Source of the DNA: Ancylostoma caninum
Lineage: Eukaryota; Nematoda; Chromadorea; Rhabditida; Ancylostomatidae
Assembly (NCBI GenBank): GCA_037903475.1
Contig: JBAJFG010000559.1
Location: forward strand, 62,001-126,000
Direction: 5' to 3'
Length of the DNA stretch: 64,000 nucleotides
Shown: in pieces, positions 22,426-31,736 of the stretch
Numbering within the stretch: the stretch's first letter is position 1
How the letters are laid out: the number at the start of each line of letters is the position of its first letter
Notes under the pieces: generated by a model
The model's input: the letters and a program-made list of their open reading frames with translations, nothing else
Databases searched by the model: none
Told to the model about the DNA's origin: nothing
Made by a program: the position numbers and the translations under genes

Positions 22426-25400
22426 TTATAACTGAGCTCCATTCTTTCTGTGGTCTTCAGTGAACTCCACTTTTAGCCTTTCATTGACGCCTTCGACGTT
22501 TCTCGCGATCTCGACTGCCAAGTAGATTATCTGGGAATATTCATTTTTAGACGAAAGAAAAATGGAATGAAAACAGTAACTATATTCATTATTTATTTGA
22601 AAGTAATAAAAAATAAATAATCAAAAAATAAGCAAAAAGCCAAAATTTCTATGTTTTGCGAAGTAATTTCAACCCCCTCCCCCCTGCGCCCGCCCGTCAC
22701 TGCTATTCGGTCACCAGTGGAATCACAACGACTCCCTGTGTAGGGTATGAATGCCCAAACTATTGCCTAGCTACGAGCACTCCTGATCGCCTGTCGAGAC
22801 GAGCAAAGAGAGTGTGAATTCTTATCCATATGGCGACGATTAGATACAATGATGGTCAATCGTTATTGCACCGCAGAAGACGAAGCCGTTACCGCCCTGC
22901 CAATAGTTCCCACGCCTAATTTCTTTAAATGTGGGCATTCTTTCTGAAAGATGAGCATTGAGTTGAAATTTGAGAGGCATTTTTAGCAAACACTTCTCCG
23001 CGGCGTCAATAACTTCAACACAAAACACAATAAGAATTGTTTATACACGATTCACTGAAATATTTCCACAGCCATAAAAAAGTAGTCCTGAAGCACTGTG
23101 ATAAGTGCAAATTACGCAGGACGTCAGCTTTATAAGAAGGTATGCAGAAAAAGTTTTTTTTTCCTTATGAACAAAACTCATATACGCGAATGGTACAACT
23201 TTGGACTTTCCTCTACTTTCACAGAATTGGTTCTCAGTCACAATTTCGAAAATTGGCTGAAAATCGAAAAAAAATGGAGGAGCGAGAACATTTATCCTAG
23301 GATATGGCTTAGAGTAAAGGAAAAAAGAAGTGACTGAGGGGAACCACGGAGACACTAACTGTCAAACCAATCACATCGGAAATTTTAATTAAAGGTCTTA
23401 ATCCGCCAGTTCTAAATGATCCAGTTGAACTGCTCCGACAGTAATTTCCTCAACCAGATAAAAGGATTGTTCGAATAGCCCATGGTGTGAAAAACTAGAA
23501 TGATTTCTTTCAATGATCCATAAATTAGATAGATTGCCGAATGCGTAATTTGTTGGAATTCCTTCCCCCCCCCCCCCTCCCTCCCCCGCTCTTGAAACAC
23601 CGATTGAATTATTCAAATACTGAAATAATAGTTCGAATAATTCGAATATATTCAACTCGGTCACATGTATAGTGGAGAGTCTAGGCAAAGTGGTAGCTGC
23701 TGCAACGCCCGGAAAGGACAGCCCCATTTTTTTGCGGCGCAATAACAATTAATATCACTGCGAGGTTGGCGTCGTGGCCAAGCTCTATATCTGGTTGGTT
23801 CACCCAATCAACCAATTGCAGAGCCCATCAGCCCCGCTCCAGGTATAATGCTCCACACCAACCCAGAGGCCATCAAATCCCTGCAGGACCTGAACGGAGG
23901 AAGCGGTAGGAGCATGCTTAAAATGCTCAGACATACAGTGGACGTCAATGGCGTTGGCCCATCTGCGGCCTCGGGAAGGACGTCGCGCAACCGCGCCGCG
24001 CGCGCTGTAACCTATGTATTCTGCTGCTATTACGCAATTTCTAGCAGCTTTTCTACCCGAATTTAAGGATTTTCGAGCAGATCGGGGAGAAAAGACCCTA
24101 GAAATAGTGTTCCGGCGGCGACCACATCTTTCCCGACGGGCGCGGCGCGGTCGCGCTGCGTCCTTCTCGAGGCCGCGAATGGGCCACCGCCATTGCCGTC
24201 CACTATAGGTGCCGCTTGAGCGGGCCACGGTATACATAAAGAGCAAGTGGCAGCGATTTCGCGGCCTGCTCGCATGGTTGTCGCAGCCTGCCTGCACGGT
24301 GTTGCGGCCCGTGCGTAGCGCTGCGTGGTGTTATCACCCCTAAATCCAGTGCGAGCGTGCGCAACAACGGTGAGACCGGGCTGCAACAACCATCCGAGTG
24401 AGCCGCGAAATGGCTGCCACCCGCTCTGCGAAGCTATGTCCGGTGTTCTCGTATTTCAATGCTTTACTTCACTGCGGCAGCGCAAGATAGCGACTACAGC
24501 GGGTAGCGAATTCATGCTGCTGTACAAGCGCAGGTCAGCAAGTCATCAGCTACATCGACCTTCAATGTACACACGTCTTCTAAGAAAATGAAGAAAGACT
24601 AAACACTTACCTTGGGCACTACTATAGTGTTCTCTTCACTGTAACCTTTACAAGCTTCCATGCGCATCAAGGTCCCCAGTGAGTAATCTTCCACAAGCTA
24701 TAAAAAAATTCAAGTCACAAAACGGGGTAATTCAAAGCAAATAACAAAGTCATCAAGGGATAGCCCTGTATTATGACATCCATTGAAAAACCAACAATAA
24801 CGCAAAATAACAAACCTCTTTGAAATTTTCACAAAAGTCGTGCCACTTCTCCTTCATACCTCCTTCCTTCAACTCAACTTCTGTAACCTGCAAGAACTAT
24901 TAGAAGAACGTAAACAAAAAAGTGCGCATATATAGGAAACTCCAAACGTACGTAGACAAGGGTCGAGATCGCGGCGCGGCTCTCATGGGCAGAGACGCAG
25001 GCGCACACTATGCTGAGCTCCCGTGACTCTGCCCAAGAGAGCCGCGCCGCGGTCCTGACTCTTGACTGCGTCCGCTTGGAGTTCTCTCTAATACCAAGCG
25101 CATGTATCGCCATCGCATCACAAAAAAAGGCGCGACGACGCTAATTCAACTATTTTGTTTGGTCCTGAACAACACGAACCGGACGTTCCATAAATAATGG
25201 GTGATTTGGTAATTAGGAGAGAGGTGGAAGAGCAATACCAACTCAAGATCATCTAAGATATTCTCCGCTGCCAATAGGGAGATAATTTTGCATTTTAGGG
25301 TAACAAAACAAAAAAGAACCTTGTGCACATCCAGATCAGGAAATGTATTTCTAAACGAAGTGTGAATCACATCCTGAAGCTTATTGAGCCTGAGGGCTGT

Positions 25401-25635
25401 CGTGTCACAGCACATCAAAAGATTCATATGGACGTTGGCTCTTTCAGCAGCCTGTAAATCTCGTCAAAATTTTCGTTGTGAATGGCGATCATAAAACCAT
25501 AAACACATTCACCAAAAGAGTAGGGAACAAACGGGTGATTTTCAGTGCAAGAAAACTTACCTTCACAGCCCAAGCCATCTCAATTGAGGTGTCATTCGCA
25601 TACTTGCTTGCGTCTCCATAGTCGATTTCGTCCAT
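22426..25635 (-). CDS. PBDC1: PBDC1 homologue (polysaccharide biosynthesis domain-containing protein 1)
   Basis: Five minus-strand exons join in frame: 25635-25561, 25451-25320, 24887-24816, 24697-24611, 22530-22426; 156 residues. Landmarks of the family are all present and in order: SIEMAWAVK (animal PBDC1 has DIEMAWAM), LNKLQDVIHTSFRNTFP, MKEKWHDFCENF, LGTLMRMEACKGYSEENTIVVP, and the C-terminal AVEIARNVEG. The human protein has a long acidic repeat tail after this point that is absent here. The family is an eukaryotic small protein reported to act as a chaperone-like/adaptor factor; its function here is not shown by the sequence. The last intron is 2.1 kb and filled by inverted-repeat elements. 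The ATG is preceded two bases upstream by an acceptor-like CGCTCAG, again suggesting trans-splicing. Confidence 0.9.
23936..24205. mobile_element. TIR element C in PBDC1 intron 4
   Basis: The left end CAGTGGACGTCAATGGCGTT matches the reverse complement of the right end (TAGTGGACGGCAATGGCGGT), followed on both sides by GGCCCAT and GCGGCCTCG. About 270 bp, with inner arms reading TTCTACCCGA and TCTCCCCGA-like sequence. A related damaged copy is at 26035-26250. Confidence 0.7.
24247..24420. repeat. Palindromic element in PBDC1 intron 4
   Basis: The left arm GTGGCAGCGATTTCGCGGCC and the right arm read in reverse complement (GTGGCAGCCATTTCGCGGCT) continue as CATGGTTGTCGCAGCC versus GATGGTTGTTGCAGCC. 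About 174 bp; no coding sequence. Confidence 0.75.
24935..25088. repeat. Hairpin MITE family A, copy 3
   Basis: GGAAACTCCAAACGTACG at the left end against CGCTTGGAGTTCTCTC at the right, TA on both sides, GC-rich arms around CGCGGCGCGG. It lies in the intron between PBDC1 exons 2 and 3, close to exon 3. Confidence 0.8.
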
Positions 25636-26034
25636 ATCTGAGCGTGACTAAACGATCCTTTCGCTGAAGCGTTATGCGTTGAAGCTGCGACCAAATAATT
25701 CACCAGCAACTATTGCAGTTAAGCAACTTTGAGGAAGTAGTCCACATGAAAATGGAAATATGTCTCCCGTCCAGGTATGCAGACAGAATCAACAGCTTCT
25801 GAGTGTCAAGCAAGATGTGGTTTTCTCCGAGAGCTTATGAACAATTAAGAAAGCGTATAACAGCAAAATAAGGTGAAGCAAAAGGCTGAATTCTCTCGAA
25901 TTCGAAAATCGTAAACGACCAAGCAACGGATGCAAATGCAGAACCAGTGCTTCACTCAACGCGTAGTCGCTGGACGGCAAGCCCGTTCCATTGTCTGAGC
26001 AGGCAATAAGGGGCGCCAACCACTAGGCGAAATA

Positions 26035-26250
26035 CAGAGGACGTCAACGGCGGTGGCCCATTCGCGGCCTCGAGAAGGACGCAGCGCGACCACGCCGAGG
26101 TTGGTGTCGTCTGCTGCCGGAATGCTATTTCTATTCGCTTTCTTCCAGATTTGGTCGGAAATCCTTAAAATCGGGTAGAAAAGCTGCTAGATATAGCACA
26201 AGAGCAGCAGAAAACATCGTTTACAACGCGCGCCATTGACGTACACTGTA
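26035..26250. repeat. TIR element C, damaged copy
   Basis: CAGAGGACGTCAACGGCGGTG at the left matches the end of the 23936 element, and GCGCCATTGACGTACACTG at the right is its mirror. The right end abuts the mariner starting at 26254, which used a TA at the edge of this copy. Confidence 0.6.
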
Positions 26251-26432
26251 TATTAGGTTGGTCCGAAAGTTTTGCACCAGAATATTTTTTTGGGATCTGG
26301 AATTCCATTGACTTTGGATCAAAATGTCACTATATGCGAACTGTAGGATATATCTGGCTACGGCCGTAGAATAGCTGCCAGACATCTCGAAGCGCTGGGT
26401 TACGGAAAACTGATGACTGGTTGGGTCCCCAC

Positions 26433-27788
26433 CAGGGGTGTGCGGAATTTTCCGTTTTCCGTTTTACGCTTTCCGTTTTCCGCCCATTTTTGGCCTTCCG
26501 TTTTACGTCTTACGGGTTTTTTGGCCCGGAAAACGGAAAATCCCGGAGAATCATGGACAGAGAGGGATCGTTGTTTTCGGCGTACTTCCCTATCCTGAAG
26601 AGGGTTCTCGTATTTCGATGTGCAGTGTACATGAGTTCACAACAGTGGCGCAAAAATTGTCGTCTAAAAGCCACGAAGTTCGAACCATTTTGTTTCTTTT
26701 TTTTGTCTCAGCTGTAGGGTAAATGTCCTGTCGCGGTTTTGCTGGTCTTCATCGTAGTTCCAAATCTGCCATTCAACAGCCCTGCTCTTCTCGAAATTCT
26801 CAAAAAAAAAAAGGTTCCACAGAAGTGAGGAGTTTACTCATACAAAATTTCCATGAAACTGTGACCGGCCATGGTGAGAGCATCAAGCATTCTTGCGAAT
26901 CCACGCATGATGTAGGCTTTCTTTCAACTTGACAAAAGCATAAGGCTACACCGTAATTATCACTTCTTAAATCTGACGATGATCTCCAGCTCTACACTGG
27001 CGCCGCTGGCGCCTGATAGTTTGCGCAATGTTGGGGCTGCTCGTGTTTCACGTTCCCCGTACGCTGTTCTTCTCGTCCTTCCTCCATCGCTGACTTGCCC
27101 TAACAGGATCCGTTGTGGATAAAGTGATCCTTCTCGGATCCCAAGCGTATTAATTACCATCGTTACCTCTTGTCTGAATTTTTGCAGGATAGGTCTGCTC
27201 AAAAGTAAAGCAAAGAAGTCGCACTTTTGACACTTTACAGCTTTTCGTATACTTAAACATTCAGTGGTAAAGATGCCCATCGATTATATAACTCTGATAA
27301 TCTCTCGTAACTAGGTGAAGGATAAATATTCCTCAATCTACCTACAGGAAGCTCCAAATGTCCGCAGTCAAGAGGGACGTGGCCACGACGCGGCTTTAGA
27401 CAGAGACACAGGCGCTCGGCATGCTGCCACTGGTTGGCTGCAGAGTCAGAGAAGCCAGAGGCAGCATAGAGAGCGCCTGTGTCTGACCAAGGAGCCGCGC
27501 CGTGGCCACGCCCTCTTGACTGCGGACATTTGGAGCTTCCTGTATATTCTAGGCGTTTGAAGTACGTACCACCATTGGGCTTTAGGTTACTTAATTACTT
27601 GAAAGAGTCACCATTCATGCTCATCAAGAAGATGCCTAGAAAATCCAATGTTGAAGATGATTTTTGGTCACAAACCTAGCTTGGGCAAAATTTTCCGTTT
27701 TCCGTTTTACGCTTTCCGTTTTCCGCCTATTTTTGGCCTTCCGTTTTTCGTTTTACGGGATTTGAAATTTTACTTCCGCACATCCCTG
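26433..27788. mobile_element. hAT-type nonautonomous element nested in mariner
   Basis: TIRs CAGGGGTGTGCGGA (left) and TCCGCACATCCCTG (right), with a perfect 8-bp duplication GTCCCCAC at 26425-26432 and 27789-27796. These are hallmark hAT features. The ends contain a direct repeat of a TTTTCCGTTTTCCGTTTTAC block (26452-26520 and 27691-27760). No hAT transposase is present in the 1,356 bp. A family B hairpin MITE is inserted within it at 27345. Confidence 0.9.
27345..27542. repeat. Hairpin MITE family B, copy 1
   Basis: A 198-bp near-perfect palindrome: CAGGAAGCTCCAAATGTCCG at the left and CGGACATTTGGAGCTTCCTG at the right, TA on both sides. The loop carries a diverged centre (TGCAGAGTCAGAGAAGCC). 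Third level of nesting, inside the hAT element inside the mariner. Confidence 0.9.
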
Positions 27789-28617
27789 GTCCCCACAAAC
27801 TGAGTACCTTGCAGGACTGAGTGTGTGCCAGTCTTTGCTGCTGCGTCCACACAGGAGGAACTTTCTCCACCAGCTCATTACTGGTGCTAACCATCTTCAA
27901 AACAGCCGAAAGGAGAAGTGCGCGGAAGAAGGTTTTTCTGTGTTGTTGATGGAATTCCTTGGGAATGCTGTACTGAGCGCTGCCGATACCTGGGTCACTG
28001 TGACTGCTTGAGTCTAGTATTCTCAACTACAGAAATTGGCAGACGCAACTGGCCTGGAGCGGGGAAAAATTGACCATGTTGGTCCACTTCATGACAACGC
28101 TCGACCTCACGTGGCAAAGCTTACCCGCCAAAAAAAAAGCCGAACTAGATTGGGAAGTTCTACCACGCCCTGCTTATTCTGCTGACTTATCCCCATCTGA
28201 ATAACACTTGCTGGGAACCCTGAAGCTGCACCTACGAGAAAAGAAATTCGATGATTGGACCAAACCGAAAAGTGAGATTTCAAGTTTCTTTGACCCGCAG
28301 CTGACAGAGTTCTTCACTTCTGGATTTGATGATCTACTGCAGCGTTGGCCGTATCTCGTGGATCATATTGGTGGTTATTTTGTTGATTGATATTTATTCA
28401 CAATGAACTTAACATTTTTTGAAAAAAGTATGAAATTAGGTGCAAGACTTTCGGACCAACCTAATAATTACGGTGACCGATTTGCACAGCCCCATCTATC
28501 AGCTACGGAGCTCTGTGGTGGAGAAGATGTAGAGCGGCTTTTCGGCTGTCAGTAGATGCGGATGAGATTTGGACGCATACTGTTCACCTGGTGTGCTGTG
28601 GCACATCGGGGCTTCTC

Positions 28618-29127
28618 TAAACTTTCTGCCCGCGGTGGACCCGCGGTACGAGGTCTATCCGCAGTGGATCCGCGGTTGCCCGCGATAAATCTGCACATGC
28701 CCACGGTGGACAACCGGGAGTGAAGTCACCCCCGCGCTATGCCGCATGTGCCCGCGGTGTATCCGCACATGCCCGCGGTGGACCCGCGGTAGAGCTGATT
28801 GCGTCATCAACAAAACCTCCACGCACGATGCACGCATAGCCGAGTGGATAAGAGAGCGGACTTGGAAACATGAGTTCGAAAAGGTACGTGGGTTCGAATC
28901 CAGTGGTGTAAAAACGCTTTCAGGATGAAATATCAGTGCCATCGTCGATTTGCCTCCTCCTCCTCACGACAGGGTCTTCGATACAGGACCATTTTTAGAA
29001 GAAAATAACCAGTCCCTTGATATTGCATGTTCCCGCGGTGGGTCCGCACATGCCCGCGGTGGCGAACCGCGGATCCACCTCGGGCGTACCGCGGATCCAC
29101 CGCGGGCAGAAAGTTCAGAGTTGCAAC
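28618..29127. mobile_element. SacII-box TIR element with tRNA-like insert, copy 1
   Basis: The ends AACTTTCTGCCCGCGGTGGA and the reverse complement at the right are inverted repeats. Both subterminal regions are built from repeated CCGCGGTGGA/TCCGCGG boxes separated by CATGTGCG. The middle holds a tRNA-like segment followed by a unique stretch (ATGAAATATCAGTGCCATCG...AGGGTCTTCGATACAGG) that recurs inverted in copy 2 at 38150-38240. There is no protein-coding frame. Confidence 0.7.
28836..28912 (+). other. tRNA-derived (SINE-like) segment with A and B boxes
   Basis: TAGCCGAGTGG fits the polymerase III A box and GGTTCGAATCC is a perfect B box, 65-70 bp apart as in long-variable-arm tRNAs. The acceptor and T stems do not pair well, so this is a tRNA-derived sequence and not a working tRNA gene. 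A minus-strand copy with the same A box lies at 38711-38775. Confidence 0.6.
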
Positions 29128-29573
29128 TACAACCCTTCTGCGCAATCGGTAGAAAGCTTTCGAGCGCGCCCAGCATGCGGCGCGTGCGCGGCGCGGCCTT
29201 CTCATGGCAGCCGTCTGGAGTCCTCGCTCAGCTGTTCGAGGACTCGGTTCGTCAAGATTAAGCCCAGGTGAGTGTTATTCTTTCATTTTTTTTGCCACTA
29301 TTCGGCTAGTTCTGCCCCAAAATTTCAAAAAAAAAAATTCGCCCAAATTTCGCCCAGGGGGGTCATTTGGGGTGCTGATCAGGAATATCGTATCCATTTT
29401 AAACCGTAACCCCATTCTTGTAGGGTTACGGTAAGGTTACCCCAGGTTATCTGGTTATCTGGGGTAACTTTACCGTAACCTACAAAATGGATATGATATT
29501 CGTGATCAGCACCCCAAATACCCCTCCCCTAGGCAAAATTTGAGCGAATTCCGTGAGGTACCGTATCTGGGGT

Positions 29574-29923
29574 TGTAAACGGTGGCAAATTCCCATGACT
29601 AGGCGTGCAGATGTTTCCTTAGATAGGGCATTCCGTAGCTTCTTCTGCGCCGCTCTAACTCTTTATATTCAGGGCGTGGCAACGACAGGGGAGAGCAGAG
29701 GATGCGCCGACTCCGAGCGGTCGACCAGCCGGTGGGCCGACTGCCCAGCTCCAACCGAACCCCCTTCGCCAGCCGTCCCCCTCGCAACGACGTCCGTGAT
29801 CTACCATGTGTATTCCTGTGTGCCAAGCCTGCGTGCAGACCCCTGACAATAAATCTATATAATCCTAGTGTATTCACTGTATTTCTGGGACGTCGATGCT
29901 TCCACGGCGCCACGTTGTTTACT
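29574..29923 (+). repeat. 5' LTR
   Basis: 350 bp. Contains ACTCTTTATATTC near 29657 (possible TATA region) and GACAATAAATCTATATAATCC near 29845 (a candidate polyadenylation AATAAA). Near-identical to the 3' LTR. Confidence 0.93.
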
Positions 29924-29940
29924 GGTAGCAGCGAGTGGTT
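29922..29940 (+). other. Candidate primer-binding site
   Basis: TGGTAGCAGCGAG follows the 5' LTR at once. TGG at the LTR edge would pair with a tRNA CCA end. The donor tRNA was not identified. Confidence 0.5.
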
Positions 29941-29979
29941 TCGCCATCGCTGACGGCGAGAAATCTGGAAGTGCGAAGG

Positions 29980-31553
29980 GTGAGTTTGCAAGGTTTATTT
30001 CGGCTCTGTTTGAGCAGACTCAAAACTGGCCATTTTGTTTCTGTTTCCGCCGAAAGAAAGACCTTTGAGTTGACGGCGGCGCAGCTCTCTCCACAAAGAG
30101 CTGCAGTTTCCCATGGCACATGCTTTCATGATTTGAACCGTGTTCGCCCTTTCGAAAATTTCAGCTTCTTTGTTAATGAAGCGAACACAGGGATGCATGA
30201 ATCATGCGATACTGTAACTCACTTGCGAGTAGATTTGAATAGGGACTAGTGAAGTTTTTGAAGTGCACGTGCAGAGGTTTTGTGAACGAAGTCCCCGGGG
30301 ACCTGATCGGTCAGCTGCAAAAGAGTATGAGGTTTTTTGGCACCAGATGTTCAGTGATAGAAGTGTGCGCACACTTGGAGAATTTGTGGAGCGGTTTTTT
30401 TTGAAGTGGAGAAAAGTGATGTCGAGTTCCGGAACTGAGAATTTTGAGAAGTTTATGGTGCAGATTTGAGGAATTGGAGGTGAGTAATTTGAGAAATGAG
30501 AAATAGTAATGGAATTGGTGCCTATGTATGAGTGAGTTTTTTCGCCCGCGGTGCAAAGTTCTAGTTGTCGAGCAATTCTAAAGATGAGAAATTGATGAGT
30601 GGAGTTGATTTTTGATTTCTGCCAGTATGGATTTGAATTCCTGGCAAGATGCTAATGGCATATGGCGATGAGTATCGCAGCGCAACTTTGATAAGTGCGG
30701 TATCAGGTCACTCTGGATGACCTCATTGTTTATGGCGCAAAGGCCTGCTGGCCATATCCATATCGTTCGAGTTTTGAGTACCTCCTATGGCTAAACCGCC
30801 CGACCGTCCCAAACAGTTATCATTCTAAGGCACTGCTAGCCGGTCGCATATTTCATTTTGATCCTGTCTACCTTTTCTTTTCCTTCCTGTTGCGGACTTT
30901 CGCTTAGAAATCCTATGTCCACTTGATTCTCTTTTAGTTTTCTCTTCCTTCTGTTGGTATACTGAGTATCTCTGCGCCTATTCCTTCGCAAGTACATAAC
31001 TACACTTAAAGAACGTTTGATCTTTCTCACAGCACGCATTTTTGATCCGTTGCCGAGACTTTCCCATCGCGCTGGTCCGAGATCAATGACAATGTAAACA
31101 TTTTGCACAAAGAACCCTTGTTCCCATGCATGCTTTCTCACCCGCGCAAAAGATTCTAGGCTTGATAGAGACTTGTTTACATATTTTTAAAGGCACTTTC
31201 CGAGATCATCATTCATGTCTGAACTTTTTATTCCTTAGTTAGGCATGTGGCATGACTACAGTAACCCATGCCGGCGTACAGTTAGGCCCCGCCCCTTGGT
31301 CTGAGTTCACCAATGGAACATTAAAGCTGGTGAAGCCCCGCCTAGGTCACAGTCTTCGCTTCTGCTCAGCCCTGGGGTGCTTCCCCATTCACTTGTTCTC
31401 CTCTTGACTTATTTGAATATAAGTTGTGACATCATAGAGCTTCATCTAGGTATTCGTTTCATCGCTCATTCATCCATGTTGGTCTCGAATCGTCCCGTTT
31501 TCTTTTATTTCTTGATGATCCATCAGTAATTAATAATGACCTTTCGCTTGCAG
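29980..31553 (+). other. Possible leader intron between 5' LTR and gag ATG
   Basis: A good donor (AAGG/GTGAGT at 29980) lies just after the primer-binding site and a good acceptor (TTTCGCTTGCAG ending 31553) lies three bases before the ATG at 31557. The 1.57 kb between them has no continuous frame and no gag-like reading. Splicing would place the ATG close to the cap. This is an inference from splice-site quality and the lack of coding sequence. Confidence 0.4.
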
Positions 31554-31556
31554 ATA

Positions 31557-31736
31557 ATGGCTCCTGTGACACGTTCACGCACCCATTCAAGTGACTCTGG
31601 GGCTGATGCCCAGCGTCCCCTCGGACCTGACGGCCCGACTCTCGCGAACCCTAACGGACCTCGCGGACACGGACCCAGTCCATGGAAAGCACCCGAAGGC
31701 GCTGAGGGACGCCGCGGCCCAGGCAATTTCGAGTAG
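31557..31736 (+). pseudogene. Gag N-terminal stub
   Basis: A frame of about 60 codons starting MAPVTRSRTHS, Gly/Pro-rich, and ending at a TAG at 31734-31736. A Thr/Arg-rich start of this kind is common at the N-terminus of nematode LTR-element polyproteins. No capsid or zinc-knuckle part follows. The pol frame overlaps it in another frame, so the body of gag and the protease appear to be deleted at about 31735. Confidence 0.5.

Larger units (their letters stand above)
26254..28464 (+). mobile_element. Internally deleted mariner, copy 2, interrupted by a hAT-type element
   Basis: TIR TTAGGTTGGTCCGAAAG at the left and its reverse complement at the right, with TA duplicated at 26252-26253 and 28465-28466. 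Removing the nested element leaves about 850 bp, the same deleted form as at 19855-20671. The transposase remnant includes the C-terminal reading on + at 28190-28390 and carries the same TAA after the SPSE codons. Additional A insertions (a run of eight A near 28131) break the HDNARPH-to-SPSE reading here. Confidence 0.9.

Noticed and set aside
24063..24389. Arg/Ala-rich frames in PBDC1 intron 4
   Set aside because: Shadows of GC-rich palindromes; both strands are open at the same place.
28836..28912. A genuine tRNA gene
   Set aside because: A and B boxes are good but acceptor and T stems do not pair and the segment is part of a repeated element.
28618..29127. CRISPR-like array of GC-rich boxes
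   Set aside because: Boxes are irregular, palindromic and not separated by unique spacers of constant length; the genome is eukaryotic.
29655..29991. Frames of 60-130 codons in the LTRs (also 35175-35489)
   Set aside because: They occur in both LTRs on both strands, contain no domain, and overlap promoter and polyadenylation signals.
31523..31726. Collagen-like Gly/Pro frame on the minus strand
   Set aside because: Antisense of the Gly/Pro-rich gag stub; no collagen periodicity beyond that.
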